A stretch of 64,000 nt of DNA from Colwellia sp. (GTDB taxonomy: Bacteria; Pseudomonadota; Gammaproteobacteria; Enterobacterales; Alteromonadaceae): contig NZ_JABSPA010000008.1 in assembly GCF_013214175.1 (NCBI RefSeq), positions 1 to 64,000 of the forward strand. The letters run 5' to 3'. A model generated the notes under the pieces. It was not told where the DNA came from. It searched no databases and was given only the letters and a program-made list of their open reading frames with translations. A program made the translations under genes and the position numbers. Within the stretch, counting starts at the first letter, position 1. Every line of letters starts with the position of its first letter. Positions 19,594-32,987 of the stretch are shown piece after piece.

Positions 19594-19599
19594 GACAAG

Positions 19600-21129
19600 T
19601 TAATCCCAAGTTAATTGTAAAAATGCCGCGTAACTGGCTTCAGGTGCCGATAAATCTAGCGGATCCTCAACTATTTTCTGCCAACGGGCTAATTCCGCCA
19701 TCATATTTTCAATACGCTCGGCCTGCTCGGGCTGAGTACTTAAATCATGCATTTCTAAGGGGTCTGCTTGCATATCAAATAACTGCGTGCGTTTGATCAT
19801 GGGATAGTAAATAAGTTTGTAATCTTGACTGCGTACCATACGTTGAAAATGACGATAAGCACCGTAAACCGTGTCATAAACGATTTCTTTTTCACCGTTA
19901 ATTAGCGGCACAATACTCGGTGCATCAACTGATGCTGGAATAGTTAATCCAGCAAGCTCTACCGCTGTTGGATAAACACTGTTTAAATAAAACATGCCGG
20001 CTGCAGTTTTTCCTGCGGGGATATTTGGCCCTTTAACAATAAAGGGAGCACGAATGCTGTGGTCGTACTGGTTTTGTTTACCCATCAAACCATGACGCCC
20101 CATGGCTAATCCGTGATCTGAAGTATAAATAACAACGGTATTTTCAGCCTGACCTGAGTCTTCAAGTTGTTTTAATATTCGGCCAATTTGTGCATCAGTA
20201 TGCTCTATCATGGCGTAATATTTACTGATTTTGCCTTTGATTTCTTTCGGTGAACGAGGAAAACCAGCTAACACTTCATCACGAAGATAATAATCACCTT
20301 GATCAAATGGATGGAATTTTTTGAAGTTTTCCGGTAATTGCATTTTATCGGCAGGATAACGCGCTAAATATTCATCTGGGGCGTGTAGTGGATCATGTGG
20401 CGCTAGAAAACCCACATACATCATAAACGGTTTACTGCTACCGTCTCGCTTGGCAAGAAAATCAACCGCGGCATCGGCGACAACTTCACTGGTATGTTTA
20501 CCGCCTTTGTAGTCAGTAAAAGCGTTATCACCCGATTTTGAGCTATCAAAGTCGGTAAACTCAGCATGCCAATGACCACCCTTTTCGTGACGAGACATAC
20601 CATTTTTATGAATGGCTTTACCGTGAGTAAAACTACGACGCCAAACATCCATAGATAAATGCCACTTACCGGTTTGAAAGGTGTCATAACCTGACTTTTT
20701 AAAGGTTTCGCCAAAGGTGGCATGTTTAGCGACAAAGCTAGCGTCATTTACGCCACGGGCATCTAAACCAGTACGGTATAAATGACGGCCGGTATTAATC
20801 ATCTGCCTGCTTGGTAAACAAACTGCGCCGGACCATGCTCCTTGGTTAAAAACATAACTAAAACGCATACCTTGCTTAGCCAAGCTATCAAGACTTGGGG
20901 TATTTATATTGTTATTGCCAAAAGCAGAAACCGTATCAGGTGCTTGATCATCCGTTAAGATAAAGAGTACGTTTAACGGCTTGTCTGGTGTGCCTTTTTG
21001 TTCTGAGTTATTTAGATCACTACAGCCAACAGTTAATGTCAAAAACAACAAAACTGTTAATAAAGTACCTTCTGATCTCCTGTGGTTTTCTTTGATAATC
21101 ATACAAAGACCCATGCCCATAAAATTCAT
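19600..21129 (-). CDS. S1-family sulfatase, probable lipoprotein
   Basis: 509 residues. A hydrophobic stretch TLLTVLLFLTLTVGC ends in a lipobox-like Cys36. The formylglycine motif is CLPSR, Cys104-Arg108. NVLFILTDDQAPDTVSAFG holds the metal Asp pair. TGKWHLSMD and YTSDHGLAMGRHGLMGK follow as in S1 enzymes. Start at 21129 is supported by AAAGGCAG a few bases upstream. First gene of a four-gene operon of two sulfatases and two beta-helix proteins. CLPSR is less common than CxPSR with Ser, Ala or Thr in second place but still fits the C-x-P-S-R rule. Desulfation is expected to precede attack by the glycosidases. Confidence 0.85.
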   Translation of the reverse strand: MNFMGMGLCMIIKENHRRSEGTLLTVLLFLTLTVGCSDLNNSEQKGTPDKPLNVLFILTDDQAPDTVSAFGNNNINTPSLDSLAKQGMRFSYVFNQGAWSGAVCLPSRQMINTGRHLYRTGLDARGVNDASFVAKHATFGETFKKSGYDTFQTGKWHLSMDVWRRSFTHGKAIHKNGMSRHEKGGHWHAEFTDFDSSKSGDNAFTDYKGGKHTSEVVADAAVDFLAKRDGSSKPFMMYVGFLAPHDPLHAPDEYLARYPADKMQLPENFKKFHPFDQGDYYLRDEVLAGFPRSPKEIKGKISKYYAMIEHTDAQIGRILKQLEDSGQAENTVVIYTSDHGLAMGRHGLMGKQNQYDHSIRAPFIVKGPNIPAGKTAAGMFYLNSVYPTAVELAGLTIPASVDAPSIVPLINGEKEIVYDTVYGAYRHFQRMVRSQDYKLIYYPMIKRTQLFDMQADPLEMHDLSTQPEQAERIENMMAELARWQKIVEDPLDLSAPEASYAAFLQLTWD

Positions 21130-21626
21130 TAAACTGCCTTTACCTTGTGTAGCTAACGTTAATGACTTCTTATTTGATTTTTTGTCATTAAAATTCAGCC
21201 ATTGTTTATTACTTTAAACTATCGCACAAAGTGAACTTTGTAAAGAATAAACACACTTATAGTTTTGTTATTCCGAAATGTTGACTGATATATAGAAAGG
21301 TTAACTATAAAGGACAATTAAAGGGTGACATCATGACATGAAGATAAAAAGATTCAATTAGTGATTAACCCTATCGATTATTATGCTAATTAACTAATTT
21401 TATTTGGCTCAGTAATCACAAAAAAAAGTTTAATAATACCTAAACACGAACGTTTCGGAACATACTCTGAGGCATGAACTTTAATACCAACGAATTCATC
21501 AATAAATAATCAATACTTTCTTGGGTTAATAGCGTCTTTAAAGAGACAAAACCTTACAACTAATTTTTCAAAAACTGATTTTAATCATAAATATATACGG
21601 AAAGTATTCGCAAGTGCCTTAAACGA
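21130..21626. promoter_or_regulatory. Upstream region of the sulfatase operon
   Basis: About 500 bp, AT-rich, no supported gene. It should hold the promoter of the minus-strand operon and contains a half-operator GGCTCAGTAA at 21406-21415, identical to one arm of the palindrome at 193-214. Confidence 0.4.
21406..21415 (+). promoter_or_regulatory. Half-operator GGCTCAGTAA
   Basis: Ten bases identical to the right arm of the perfect palindrome at 193-214. The left arm is not conserved here, so it is a half site at best. Location upstream of the sulfatase operon makes co-regulation with a gene at the far left thinkable. Confidence 0.3.
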
Positions 21627-21905
21627 GAAAAGGCTGCACATTGTGCCGCCTTTTAAATGTGGCAAGAGGTAATGGTTAGAACTCGGTTAAAGGTGTTGCA
21701 CTACAAACCCTTTAGTATTCTTAAACACCAGAAAGCAAAAAACCCGTTAATCTTTCGATTAACGGGTTTTTCTAAATGTGGCGGTGAGATATAGACTTGA
21801 ACTCTACGTTGTAGGTAATGCGCTACAAACCCATGCTCTGTATCTATGATACAATTCGAGGCGAAAAAAAACCGCGACTCGTTAAAGTTGCGGTTTCTTA
21901 GAATG
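21627..21905 (-). repeat. Degenerate tRNA-Ser 3'-half / terminator array (two units)
   Basis: Downstream of the tRNA-Ser gene, read on the minus strand, come a hairpin ending in a T-run (21866-21898), a degraded copy of the tRNA 3' half (about 21778-21835), a strong hairpin AACCCGTTAATC / GATTAACGGGTT (21739-21770), a more decayed tRNA-tail copy (21655-21712) and a final hairpin (21628-21654). Each unit starts near the anticodon-stem 3' strand and ends in a CCA-like TGGC on the plus strand. Similar in layout to the tyrT tail repeats of Escherichia coli. Confidence 0.75.
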
Positions 21906-21996
21906 TGGCGGTGAGATAGAGATTTGAACTCTAGAAGGGCTACAAACCCTTGCCGGTTTTCAAGACCGGTGCTTTCGACCACTCAGCCATCTCACC
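21906..21996 (-). tRNA. serT: tRNA-Ser(UGA), copy 1
   Basis: 91 nt. Acceptor arms GGTGAGA and TCTCACC pair, discriminator G and an encoded CCA follow. The anticodon stem CCGGT / ACCGG encloses the loop CTTGAAA with anticodon TGA. The long variable arm characteristic of tRNA-Ser and a TTCAAAT T-loop are present. Identical over its full length to the copy at 30661-30751. Confidence 0.95.
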
Positions 21997-22204
21997 AAGT
22001 TACTTACAAGAAAAGATTTTTGCTATTCCTTGAAAGTGGGCGCATTCTAAGTACTGTCGCCCTACTTGTAAAGTGTTAAATGCAAAAATAGTTCAATAAA
22101 CTCAACAAAACAGTTTGTTCGAGGATTTAATGATCAAGTTGTTTCAAAAACCAGCACAGCTAGCCTGGTTTGTATTTAACAGCAACAAGAACAACCGCTA
22201 TTTT

Positions 22205-22966
22205 TTACTTTACGGTAGAAAGTGGCTGAGTAAGCTGAAACTCTAATAAAGTGCCTGCCGGGATATTAATGGAATTACCACTGGTAAGTAATGATACCCC
22301 TACCCCTACTTTAGCCATATTTTTTGCACCATCCGAGCCATTAGCTAAGCCACCAATTGCGGCTAAGCGCGCAGTTCTACTTACCGTGCTTTTCCCTGTG
22401 CCTTCTGTTAACGCTTTAATAGCTGAAGTTTGGATGGGCTTCATCTGATTATTAAGCATGATATCTGTCATGGTTAACATCAAGCTGGTTTTACCTAACA
22501 AACGACCTGACTGCTTTGCTTGAGTGATTACCCCATAAACAGTACTACCGCGCGATGCAATGACAACATCATTACTGACTAAGTCAGCTTCAAGACGTAC
22601 GGTAAACTTATGACCGGCTTTATGCTTTTTACTATTTATAGCGGTATTGGTTCTCACAACGATCCGAGTGCCTATAGGCGCAACGCCACCAACTTTACTG
22701 ATAACAACAGTGCTTTTATCTTTAGTCATTTGGATTTTATCTTGTTTAACTGCGGGGGCTATATCATCAAAGCTAATGCTTTGTACTTTATCGGTATCAA
22801 AAGATAGCTGTTGGCCAGCAATTTCAAAGACAAGTTTATCCGCATTTCTTGAAACGAGAGTACCTGTTAATGATTGGCCGTCTTTTAAAACCAATACATC
22901 AGCTAAAACAGTCGCAGAGCTGAATAATGTTAATCCTAGGAATGAAGCCGTTATTATAGTTTTCAT
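22205..22966 (-). CDS. Hypothetical exported protein
   Basis: 253 residues with a standard signal peptide (TIITASFLGLTLFSSATVLA). The mature N-terminus DVLVLKDGQSLTGTLV resembles a small SH3/LSM-like barrel seen in bacterial periplasmic proteins that carry DGxxxxG repeats. A second domain from about residue 95 (GTRIVVRTNTAINS, IASRGSTVYGVITQAKQSGR, and a final INIPAGTLLEFQLTQPL) looks like the TrbI/VirB10-like beta fold. Good ribosome site AGGGAG. It follows htpX by 81 bp on the same strand and may be cotranscribed. Function unknown. Confidence 0.6.
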   Translation of the reverse strand: MKTIITASFLGLTLFSSATVLADVLVLKDGQSLTGTLVSRNADKLVFEIAGQQLSFDTDKVQSISFDDIAPAVKQDKIQMTKDKSTVVISKVGGVAPIGTRIVVRTNTAINSKKHKAGHKFTVRLEADLVSNDVVIASRGSTVYGVITQAKQSGRLLGKTSLMLTMTDIMLNNQMKPIQTSAIKALTEGTGKSTVSRTARLAAIGGLANGSDGAKNMAKVGVGVSLLTSGNSINIPAGTLLEFQLTQPLSTVK

Positions 22967-23047
22967 TATTACTCCCTAAAGCGTATGTTTATTAATAAAT
23001 TCACTATAAAGGGAGTATTTCGCTTCCCCTATTGTAAGTATAAGTCA

Positions 23048-23944
23048 CTACTTATTTTTAGCGTTAGCACTAATTTCTAATGCTGCAATTCTCGCTTCAA
23101 TAGGTGGATGTGAAGACCATAACTGCCTTAAACCTTGTTTGGTTTTTTCGCTTATGCCAAATGCTGCCATCTGTTCTGGTAGCGCCTCAGGCTCTTTTTG
23201 AGCTAAGCGTTTTAAGGCGTTTATCATATTTTGATGTCCAGCTAAATCAGCGCCCCCCGTATCGGCGATAAACTCACGTTTTCTTGAAAAGTACATGACG
23301 ATAGTACTAGCAAGTATAGATAACACCACTTGTGAAATCATCACGGTAACAAAGTAGCCAATGCCGTGGCCACGGTCGTTTTTCAATATCACTCGGTCAA
23401 CAATATGACCGACAAGTCGTGATAAAAACACTACAAAGGTATTTACCACCCCTTGAATAAGCGTCAAAGTCACCATGTCGCCGTTAGCAACATGACTCAT
23501 TTCATGGCCAAGTACCGCTTCAATTTCACCTTGAGCCATATTATCCAGTAAACCTTGTGATACAGCTACTAGAGCATTATTTTTACTAGCTCCCGTGGCA
23601 AAGGCATTCATTTCACCTGAGGGAAATATTGCTACTTCGGGCATTTTTATGCCTACTATTTTTGCTTGTCTTTCAACCGTAGTCATTAGCCATTTTTCAA
23701 TATTAATCATCGGCTCTTTAATGACCACGGCACCGGTCATCCGTTTTGCCATCCATTTTGAAATCAACAGTGAAATAAATGAACCACCAAAACCAATGAC
23801 ACCTGAAAGTATCACTAACGACTGAACATCTAAGTCTGAGCCGTTTTCGGCCAGTATACTATCAACACCTAACAAACTCAGGGTGATACTTAACACCAAC
23901 ATGATAGCTATATTGGTCATTAAAAAAAGAAATATTCGTTTCAT
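23048..23944 (-). CDS. htpX: Membrane zinc metalloprotease HtpX
   Basis: 298 residues. The start at 23944 has AGGAATAAAG upstream and opens the first membrane helix [19 protein letters not shown]; an upstream ATG at 23989 has no support. A second helix lies at about 38-58. HEMSH in [13 protein letters not shown] near residue 140 is the zinc HExxH motif, and the third ligand Glu lies in [15 protein letters not shown] near residue 220. Two further hydrophobic helices at about 155-195 complete the family pattern. It degrades misfolded inner-membrane proteins together with FtsH. Usual length is about 290. Confidence 0.93.
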   Translation of the reverse strand: MKRIFLFLMTNIAIMLVLSITLSLLGVDSILAENGSDLDVQSLVILSGVIGFGGSFISLLISKWMAKRMTGAVVIKEPMINIEKWLMTTVERQAKIVGIKMPEVAIFPSGEMNAFATGASKNNALVAVSQGLLDNMAQGEIEAVLGHEMSHVANGDMVTLTLIQGVVNTFVVFLSRLVGHIVDRVILKNDRGHGIGYFVTVMISQVVLSILASTIVMYFSRKREFIADTGGADLAGHQNMINALKRLAQKEPEALPEQMAAFGISEKTKQGLRQLWSSHPPIEARIAALEISANAKNK

Positions 23945-24330
23945 CTTTATTCCTACAGTAAAAGTAAATAAATGGCTGGCTTGATACAAATAAGTATATT
24001 CGATCCTTAGGTGATTTTATGTGTGAATTGGTAATTACATTGTGTGCATAACTTTTATTGGTCGTTTTATCCGACAAGACGGTATAACAACAATAGTTAT
24101 CTCGGTACTTGAGAAGTGTCTTTAAATTGATAAGCCTATAAAACATAACTAATAAAATGAAATACTGAGGACTATTACTTACATATCAGTAGTCGCTTTT
24201 ATATTTGTATTCGTGCGATAATAAGTAAAAGTATAATTTAATTAATAGTTTAGTTATCGATTAGTAATCATTTAGTTATAGGTCGCGACGTTAGAATTAT
24301 GATAACCACTTATTATTGGCTTAGCGCATA
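23945..24330. promoter_or_regulatory. Divergent promoter region htpX / tamA
   Basis: 386 bp between two divergent genes. No gene or clear operator was found; it should hold both promoters. Confidence 0.4.
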
Positions 24331-26144
24331 ATGTTAAATCTTAGAATATTAACAAGCGGCTTTATCATTTTTGTTTTAAGTCAGCCAGTGTTCGCCAATA
24401 ATTTAATTGTCAAACTCAATGGCCAACTGCCAAAAATTGTTCACAACAATATACTTGCTCATTTAGGCACCCTACCCAGTACTGACTTAGCGCGTTCTGC
24501 TTTTATTTATAGCGCCAAAGATAACACCCAACAAGCACTGCAAGCCCTTGGCTATTATCAAGCAGATATTATTACGAATGTCACCTCAGAAAAAGTTAAT
24601 AGCAAAAAAACGAATAAAGATTCATGGCAACTTATACTGAACATCAGCCTAAATACGGCAACTTTAATAGATAAAGTACGCATTACCCTTGAGGGTGAAG
24701 CCAGTAACGATATCGCCTTTCAAGCATTACTTAATAATCATGATATTAAGCACGGACAAAACCTCCATCATGGCAAATATGAAGAGTTAAAGTCTGACCT
24801 GCTTTCATTAGCCCTACAACGGGGTTATTTCAATGGTGAATTAACCGAAAGTAAAATAGCGATAAAAGAGCAATATCAATACGCTGATATTACCTTGCAC
24901 TATAAAAGTGGACCACGTTATCAATTTGGTGACGTTACTTTTAATGATTTCGATTTGCAGCCTGAATTATTATCAAGCTTAATCCCCTTTAAAAAAGATG
25001 AGTATTACAGTACCAGCACTTTTCATGAACTACAGCATCAACTGCAATCAACTCAGTATTTTGGCAGTATAATTGCTTTGCCCGGTGAGATGATTGAAGA
25101 TAAAGTTAATGATAAATATACCATTCCGATTAATGTTTCACTAACCCCAGCTAAAAGTCATCAATTCGATTTTGGTATTGGTTATGCTACCGATACCGAA
25201 TTTCGACTTTCCGCTGCTTGGCGTACGCCTTTAATCAACAAATATGGACACTTTCAAGAAACTAAATTTGAATATTCGACAATAAATCCAACAGGAAAGT
25301 TCATTTATAGTATTCCTTTGAGCCATCCTGTCAGTGATTTGCTGCAATTTAAAATTAGCATTGAAAATGAGGACTATGCCGAGCAGAAAACTCAATTCTT
25401 CACAACTCAAATCGGTAGGTTAGTAAGTTACAATAACTGGCAAAGACAAGTTTATACTCGTTATCATAAAGAGGTATGGCAGTATGACCTTGATGAGAAT
25501 ATACCGAATATTGATTGGTCTGAAGATGGTGCCAGTTATCTTATTCCTGGCATCACTTGGTCAAAAACAAAACGCTCGGGATCGCCCTTAGATCCAAGTG
25601 AAGGTTTTCGCCAAACATACAATATAGAAGGGGCTCATTTAAAAGCAGGCTCAGATAATAGTTTCTTTAGGATTCATGCTCGCTGGAATTATATTACCAC
25701 TTTGAAAGCTAAGCACAGACTGGTTACCCGCGCCGAATTTGGCGCAATTTATGTTGATAGGGATGTAGATTTAGCACCTTCTTTGCGTTTTTATGCGGGT
25801 GGCGATCAGAGTATTAGGGGTTTTGCTTATCAATCTATCGGGTCAACGATTCCGTCATCATCTGATCCAGAGCAAGGTGAACCTATTGTTATCGGCAGTA
25901 CTCGGCTAATGGTAGCGAGCATAGAGTATCAATATTACTTGAACAACAAATGGCGTGTCGCCTTATTTTCTGACGGTGGTAGTGCTGCCAATAAAGGTGA
26001 GTTTGAGCCGGTTTACTCTTTTGGTACAGGTTTGCACTATATTTCACCGGTAGGCGCGATAAAGGTTGATGTTGCCTACGGCATTAATGACCATGATAAT
26101 AAAGATAATGGTTGGCGACTGCATATCAGCATTGGCGCCGAACT

Positions 26145-26148
<4 letters not shown>
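24331..26148 (+). CDS. tamA: Outer-membrane assembly protein TamA (Omp85 family)
   Basis: 605 residues. A signal peptide ends near PVFA. Three POTRA-like units follow at about 20-270, and then a 16-strand barrel whose C-terminus DNGWRLHISIGAEL ends in an outer-membrane-type beta strand. The Omp85 barrel landmark is present as RFYAGGDQSIRGFAYQSIG. Together with TamB it inserts autotransporters and other proteins into, or moves lipids towards, the outer membrane. Its stop overlaps the tamB start (ATGA), so translation is coupled. The ribosome site is weak. Confidence 0.9.
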
Positions 26149-30179
<4,031 letters not shown>

Positions 30180-30262
30180 TGGCTATTAGTGAAAGTTTGT
30201 GATTGAACAACTGATAATACAAATTATTAGCCATCACCACACTTTCATAACGAACAAATAAA

Positions 30263-30660
30263 GATTGCGCTAATCTTTTGATTAATGCCTTTTTTATATG
30301 TGGCTGTGAAATAGAGATTTGAACTCTATCGTAGGTATTGCGCTACAAACCTTTGACGGTTGTAAATGTTCGAAATGCAAAAAGGCGCTAATCTTTCGAT
30401 TAGCGCCTTTTCTAAATGTGGCGGTGAAATATAGGTTTGAACTCTACTGTAGGTGTGACGCTACAAACCCTTTGCCTATTTCATATACCATAAAACAAAA
30501 AGCCCGTTAATCTTTCGACTAACGGGCTTTTCTGAATGTGGCGGTGAAATAGAGACTTGAACTCTACGTCCTAGGTATTGCGCTACAAACGCTTTGCCGA
30601 TTTTTAACCGTTTTAAATGCAAAAAGGCGCTAACCTTTCGATTAGCGCCTTTTCTGAATG
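30263..30660 (-). repeat. Degenerate tRNA-Ser 3'-half / terminator array (three units)
   Basis: Read on the minus strand after the tRNA-Ser gene: hairpin with T-run (30620-30654), tRNA-tail copy (about 30539-30600), hairpin AGCCCGTTAGTC / GATTAACGGGCT with T-run (30496-30532), tail copy (about 30419-30475), hairpin AGGCGCTAATC / GATTAGCGCCT with T-run (30378-30412), tail copy (about 30299-30352), and a decayed hairpin (30263-30296). Each tail copy keeps the T-arm and a CCA-like end but lacks the anticodon and D arms. Confidence 0.85.
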
Positions 30661-30751
30661 TGGCGGTGAGATAGAGATTTGAACTCTAGAAGGGCTACAA
30701 ACCCTTGCCGGTTTTCAAGACCGGTGCTTTCGACCACTCAGCCATCTCACC
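30661..30751 (-). tRNA. serT: tRNA-Ser(UGA), copy 2
   Basis: 91 nt, identical to the gene at 21906-21996, with the same TGA anticodon, long variable arm, discriminator G and encoded CCA. The two genes are 8.7 kb apart in the same orientation around htpX-tamAB. Confidence 0.95.
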
Positions 30752-30934
30752 TGAAGTTAACAAATAAGCGGTTAAAACAATGCTTGCTTGAGAACGAGGC
30801 GAATACTAAAGTCTCTCTAATAAGTTGTAAAGCACTATTTTAATATTTACGCTTCTTTTTGCTTAGTTTACTAAATAATAGCCAGTTTGCTTTGTTTTTC
30901 AGCACTTTAAATAATATAAAGAAGGATTTACCTA

Positions 30935-31454
30935 ATGACAGTTGAACATACCTGCCGTTGTCCTTGGTTAGACACCACGAAATTAGACTATGTTAAATAC
31001 CATGATGAAGAATGGGGCGTGCCTGTTCTTGAAGATAATAAGATGTTCGAATACCTAGTACTTGAATCCGCTCAAGCAGGGTTAAGTTGGTATACCATTT
31101 TAAAGCGACGTGATGGCTATAGAAAAGCCTTTGCAAACTTTGATGTTGATAAGGTCGCTCAATATACTTCTGCTGATGAAGAACGCTTGGTACTCGACGC
31201 TAGTATTATTCGTCACAAAGGTAAAATTGCCGCAACCGTTAATAATGCGAAGTGTTTTATTGCCATACAAAAGGAGTTTGGTAGCTTTATAAAGTATATT
31301 TGGGCATTTGTTGATAACAAGGTACAGGTCAGTAATCTAAATCAGCTTAGTGATTATCCTGCTACCTCCCCTATTTCAGATTAATTAAGTAAGGATTTAA
31401 AAAAACGGGGCTTCAAATTTGTCGGTTCAACCACTATCTATGCTCACCTTCAAG
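30935..31454 (+). pseudogene. tag: Native tag gene, 5' fragment (split by mobile element)
   Basis: Encodes 3-methyladenine DNA glycosylase I up to HLQ near residue 173: CPWLDTTKLDYVKYHDEEWG, ESAQAGLSWYTILKRRDGYR and KKRGFKFVGSTTIYAHLQ are family motifs. Two lesions are visible. Codon 150 is TAA (31382-31384) in ATSPISD*LSKD, where the second copy has Gln (CAA). After CTTCAAG at 31454 the sequence leaves tag entirely and becomes the mobile element. The rest of the gene resumes at 37533. Good ribosome site GAAGGA. The TAA alone would remove the last quarter of the protein. Confidence 0.88.
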
Positions 31455-31466
31455 GCTATAGACCCA
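31441..31466. other. attL junction of the tag-inserted element
   Basis: Native tag sequence CACCTTC, shared core AAG (31452-31454), then element sequence GCTATAGACCCAC. The crossover lies within or next to AAG. Inferred by comparing both junctions with the uninterrupted tag copy at 36943. Confidence 0.75.
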
Positions 31467-31471
31467 CATTG

Positions 31472-31477
31472 TATAAT
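31472..31477 (+). promoter_or_regulatory. Candidate -10 box of the serine recombinase gene
   Basis: Perfect TATAAT, 18 bp inside the left end and 46 bp before the recombinase frame opens. No convincing -35 hexamer; the matching position would fall on host tag sequence at the junction, so promoter strength could differ between integrated and circular forms. Confidence 0.35.
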
Positions 31478-31523
31478 GGTGGTACACTAGGCTCCATAAG
31501 CCCTACAAGCAGCATTCCATTAA

Positions 31524-32987
31524 ATTACATTAGCAGTATCTTACCTTAGATTTAGCTCCAGCAAGCAACAGCATGGTTCGTCCATTGAACGCCAGCAAGA
31601 ACTTTTAAACGACCACCTGATAGCAAACCCACACCTAAAACTACACTCACAGTCTTATCAAGATTTGGCTTTAAGCGCTTATCACGGTAAACAGTTGAAT
31701 GGTGACTTGGGTTTATTCCTTGAAGCCGTTAAAGCCGACGTTTATCCAGTTGGTACGGTGTTACTAGTCGAAGCTATAGATAGACTGGGTAGAACTGACA
31801 CATCACAAATGATTCACATCTTAACAGGCATTATAAATGCTGGTATAAGCATAGTCACACTAGAAGACGGTATGACCTATAATGTACACGCCCTTAATGG
31901 TGGTGCTCTATACACCTTTTCTGGTAAAATACAGCAAGCCCATGACTACAGTGAAAAGCTATCTAAACGTATCAAAGCAAGCTGGAACATCAAGAAGAAG
32001 AACGCCAAGGAACATGGTATACGCCCTATTTTCGGCTTTCCATTCTGGCTAGATAAAGCTGGTGAACTTAAACCCGAATGCCAACCACTACTAGAGCAAA
32101 TGTTCACAGATTACTTAAGCGGTTTAGGTCAAACCCGTATCGCTGAACGATTACGCTTTGATGAATCTGGTTTGTTACCTGCTATCACCGCTAAAACAGT
32201 TAAAAAAACTTTAGCTAATGAAATGGTTATAGGCTTATGGAATGAAGCAGAAGTGTTTCCAAAAGCTATTTCACCTACTTTATTCTACCAAGTCCAAGAA
32301 GAACTTAAGAAACGTTCATTTACCCCAGTAGTGACACCAAGGGCATTATTCTTTAGCGGTATTGCTAAATGTGAATGTGGTACTAATCTGACCTTTGCCA
32401 CAGACTTTAAACGTGGCTACACCAACAGCAGATGTAACAAAAGAACGCGAAGGAAGGAGTCTTGTGATAATAGCCGTAGCATTGCTTACAAGGTCTTTGA
32501 ATACATACATGAACAGTGTAGTGATAACTGGAAGTATCTATTACTTGAACGCCAGCAACAGACAGATAATGATAGTGAATTACAGGCTCTAGATGGTCTT
32601 ATAACAGCCCTTGAAGCCAAGGTTAACAAAGTGCTGGACATTCTTATTGAAACACCGTCACAACGTCTACAGAAGCGCTTGACAGACATTGAAAGTGAAC
32701 TTGAAAAGCAGATTAAACAACGCCACACATTAACCGTAGAAACCACCCTAGCCCCTGACTTTATAACCACTGGTGAACAAGAACTCCTAAACGATGAAGC
32801 ACTACTTAGTTCAACACTGATTAAATGTAATTATGAAATAACTAGCCATAAAGATGGCACATTAGCTGTTAACTTTGATGATGTTCAATACAAGTATGAA
32901 GTACTAAAAGGCTTTAAGAAGAATGGTGTATCGGCTTACAAGACACGATTAATAAATCATTCACTGAACTATTGTACTTGGCTGTAA
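31524..32987 (+). CDS. Large serine recombinase (integrase) of the element
   Basis: The frame is open from 31524 and gives 488 codons. The N-terminal resolvase domain reads AVSYLRFSSSKQQHGSSIER with catalytic Tyr7-x-Arg9-x-Ser11, followed by the EAIDRLGR motif at about 82-89. A recombinase domain follows (GIRPIFGFPFWLD, GLGQTRIAERLRF), then a zinc ribbon (CECGTNL, and Cys pair up to about 309) and a coiled coil at about 340-400. No ATG, GTG or TTG lies between the preceding stop (31521-31523) and the catalytic Ser. The first codon after it is ATT, which may be a rare start or a mutated ATG. Starting at TTG 31665 would delete the catalytic Ser. It should integrate and excise the element at the AAG core. 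Confidence 0.8.
   Translation: MTLAVSYLRFSSSKQQHGSSIERQQELLNDHLIANPHLKLHSQSYQDLALSAYHGKQLNGDLGLFLEAVKADVYPVGTVLLVEAIDRLGRTDTSQMIHILTGIINAGISIVTLEDGMTYNVHALNGGALYTFSGKIQQAHDYSEKLSKRIKASWNIKKKNAKEHGIRPIFGFPFWLDKAGELKPECQPLLEQMFTDYLSGLGQTRIAERLRFDESGLLPAITAKTVKKTLANEMVIGLWNEAEVFPKAISPTLFYQVQEELKKRSFTPVVTPRALFFSGIAKCECGTNLTFATDFKRGYTNSRCNKRTRRKESCDNSRSIAYKVFEYIHEQCSDNWKYLLLERQQQTDNDSELQALDGLITALEAKVNKVLDILIETPSQRLQKRLTDIESELEKQIKQRHTLTVETTLAPDFITTGEQELLNDEALLSSTLIKCNYEITSHKDGTLAVNFDDVQYKYEVLKGFKKNGVSAYKTRLINHSLNYCTWL

Noticed and set aside
21627..21905. CRISPR-like or phage attachment repeats next to tRNA-Ser
   Set aside because: Units are degenerate tRNA 3' halves with hairpins, not short exact repeats with unique spacers. 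No integrase or second exact tRNA end with foreign cargo is nearby.
21701..21982. 93-codon minus-strand frame over the tRNA-Ser gene
   Set aside because: It is the tRNA gene and its tail copies read as protein; no coding signal.
30319..30510. 63-codon plus-strand frame in the second tRNA tail array
   Set aside because: Produced by the repeated tRNA-tail units; no ribosome site and opposite to the transcribed strand.
31665..32987. Serine recombinase starting at TTG 31665
   Set aside because: This start removes the YLRFSS motif with the catalytic Ser, which is present in frame upstream from 31548.
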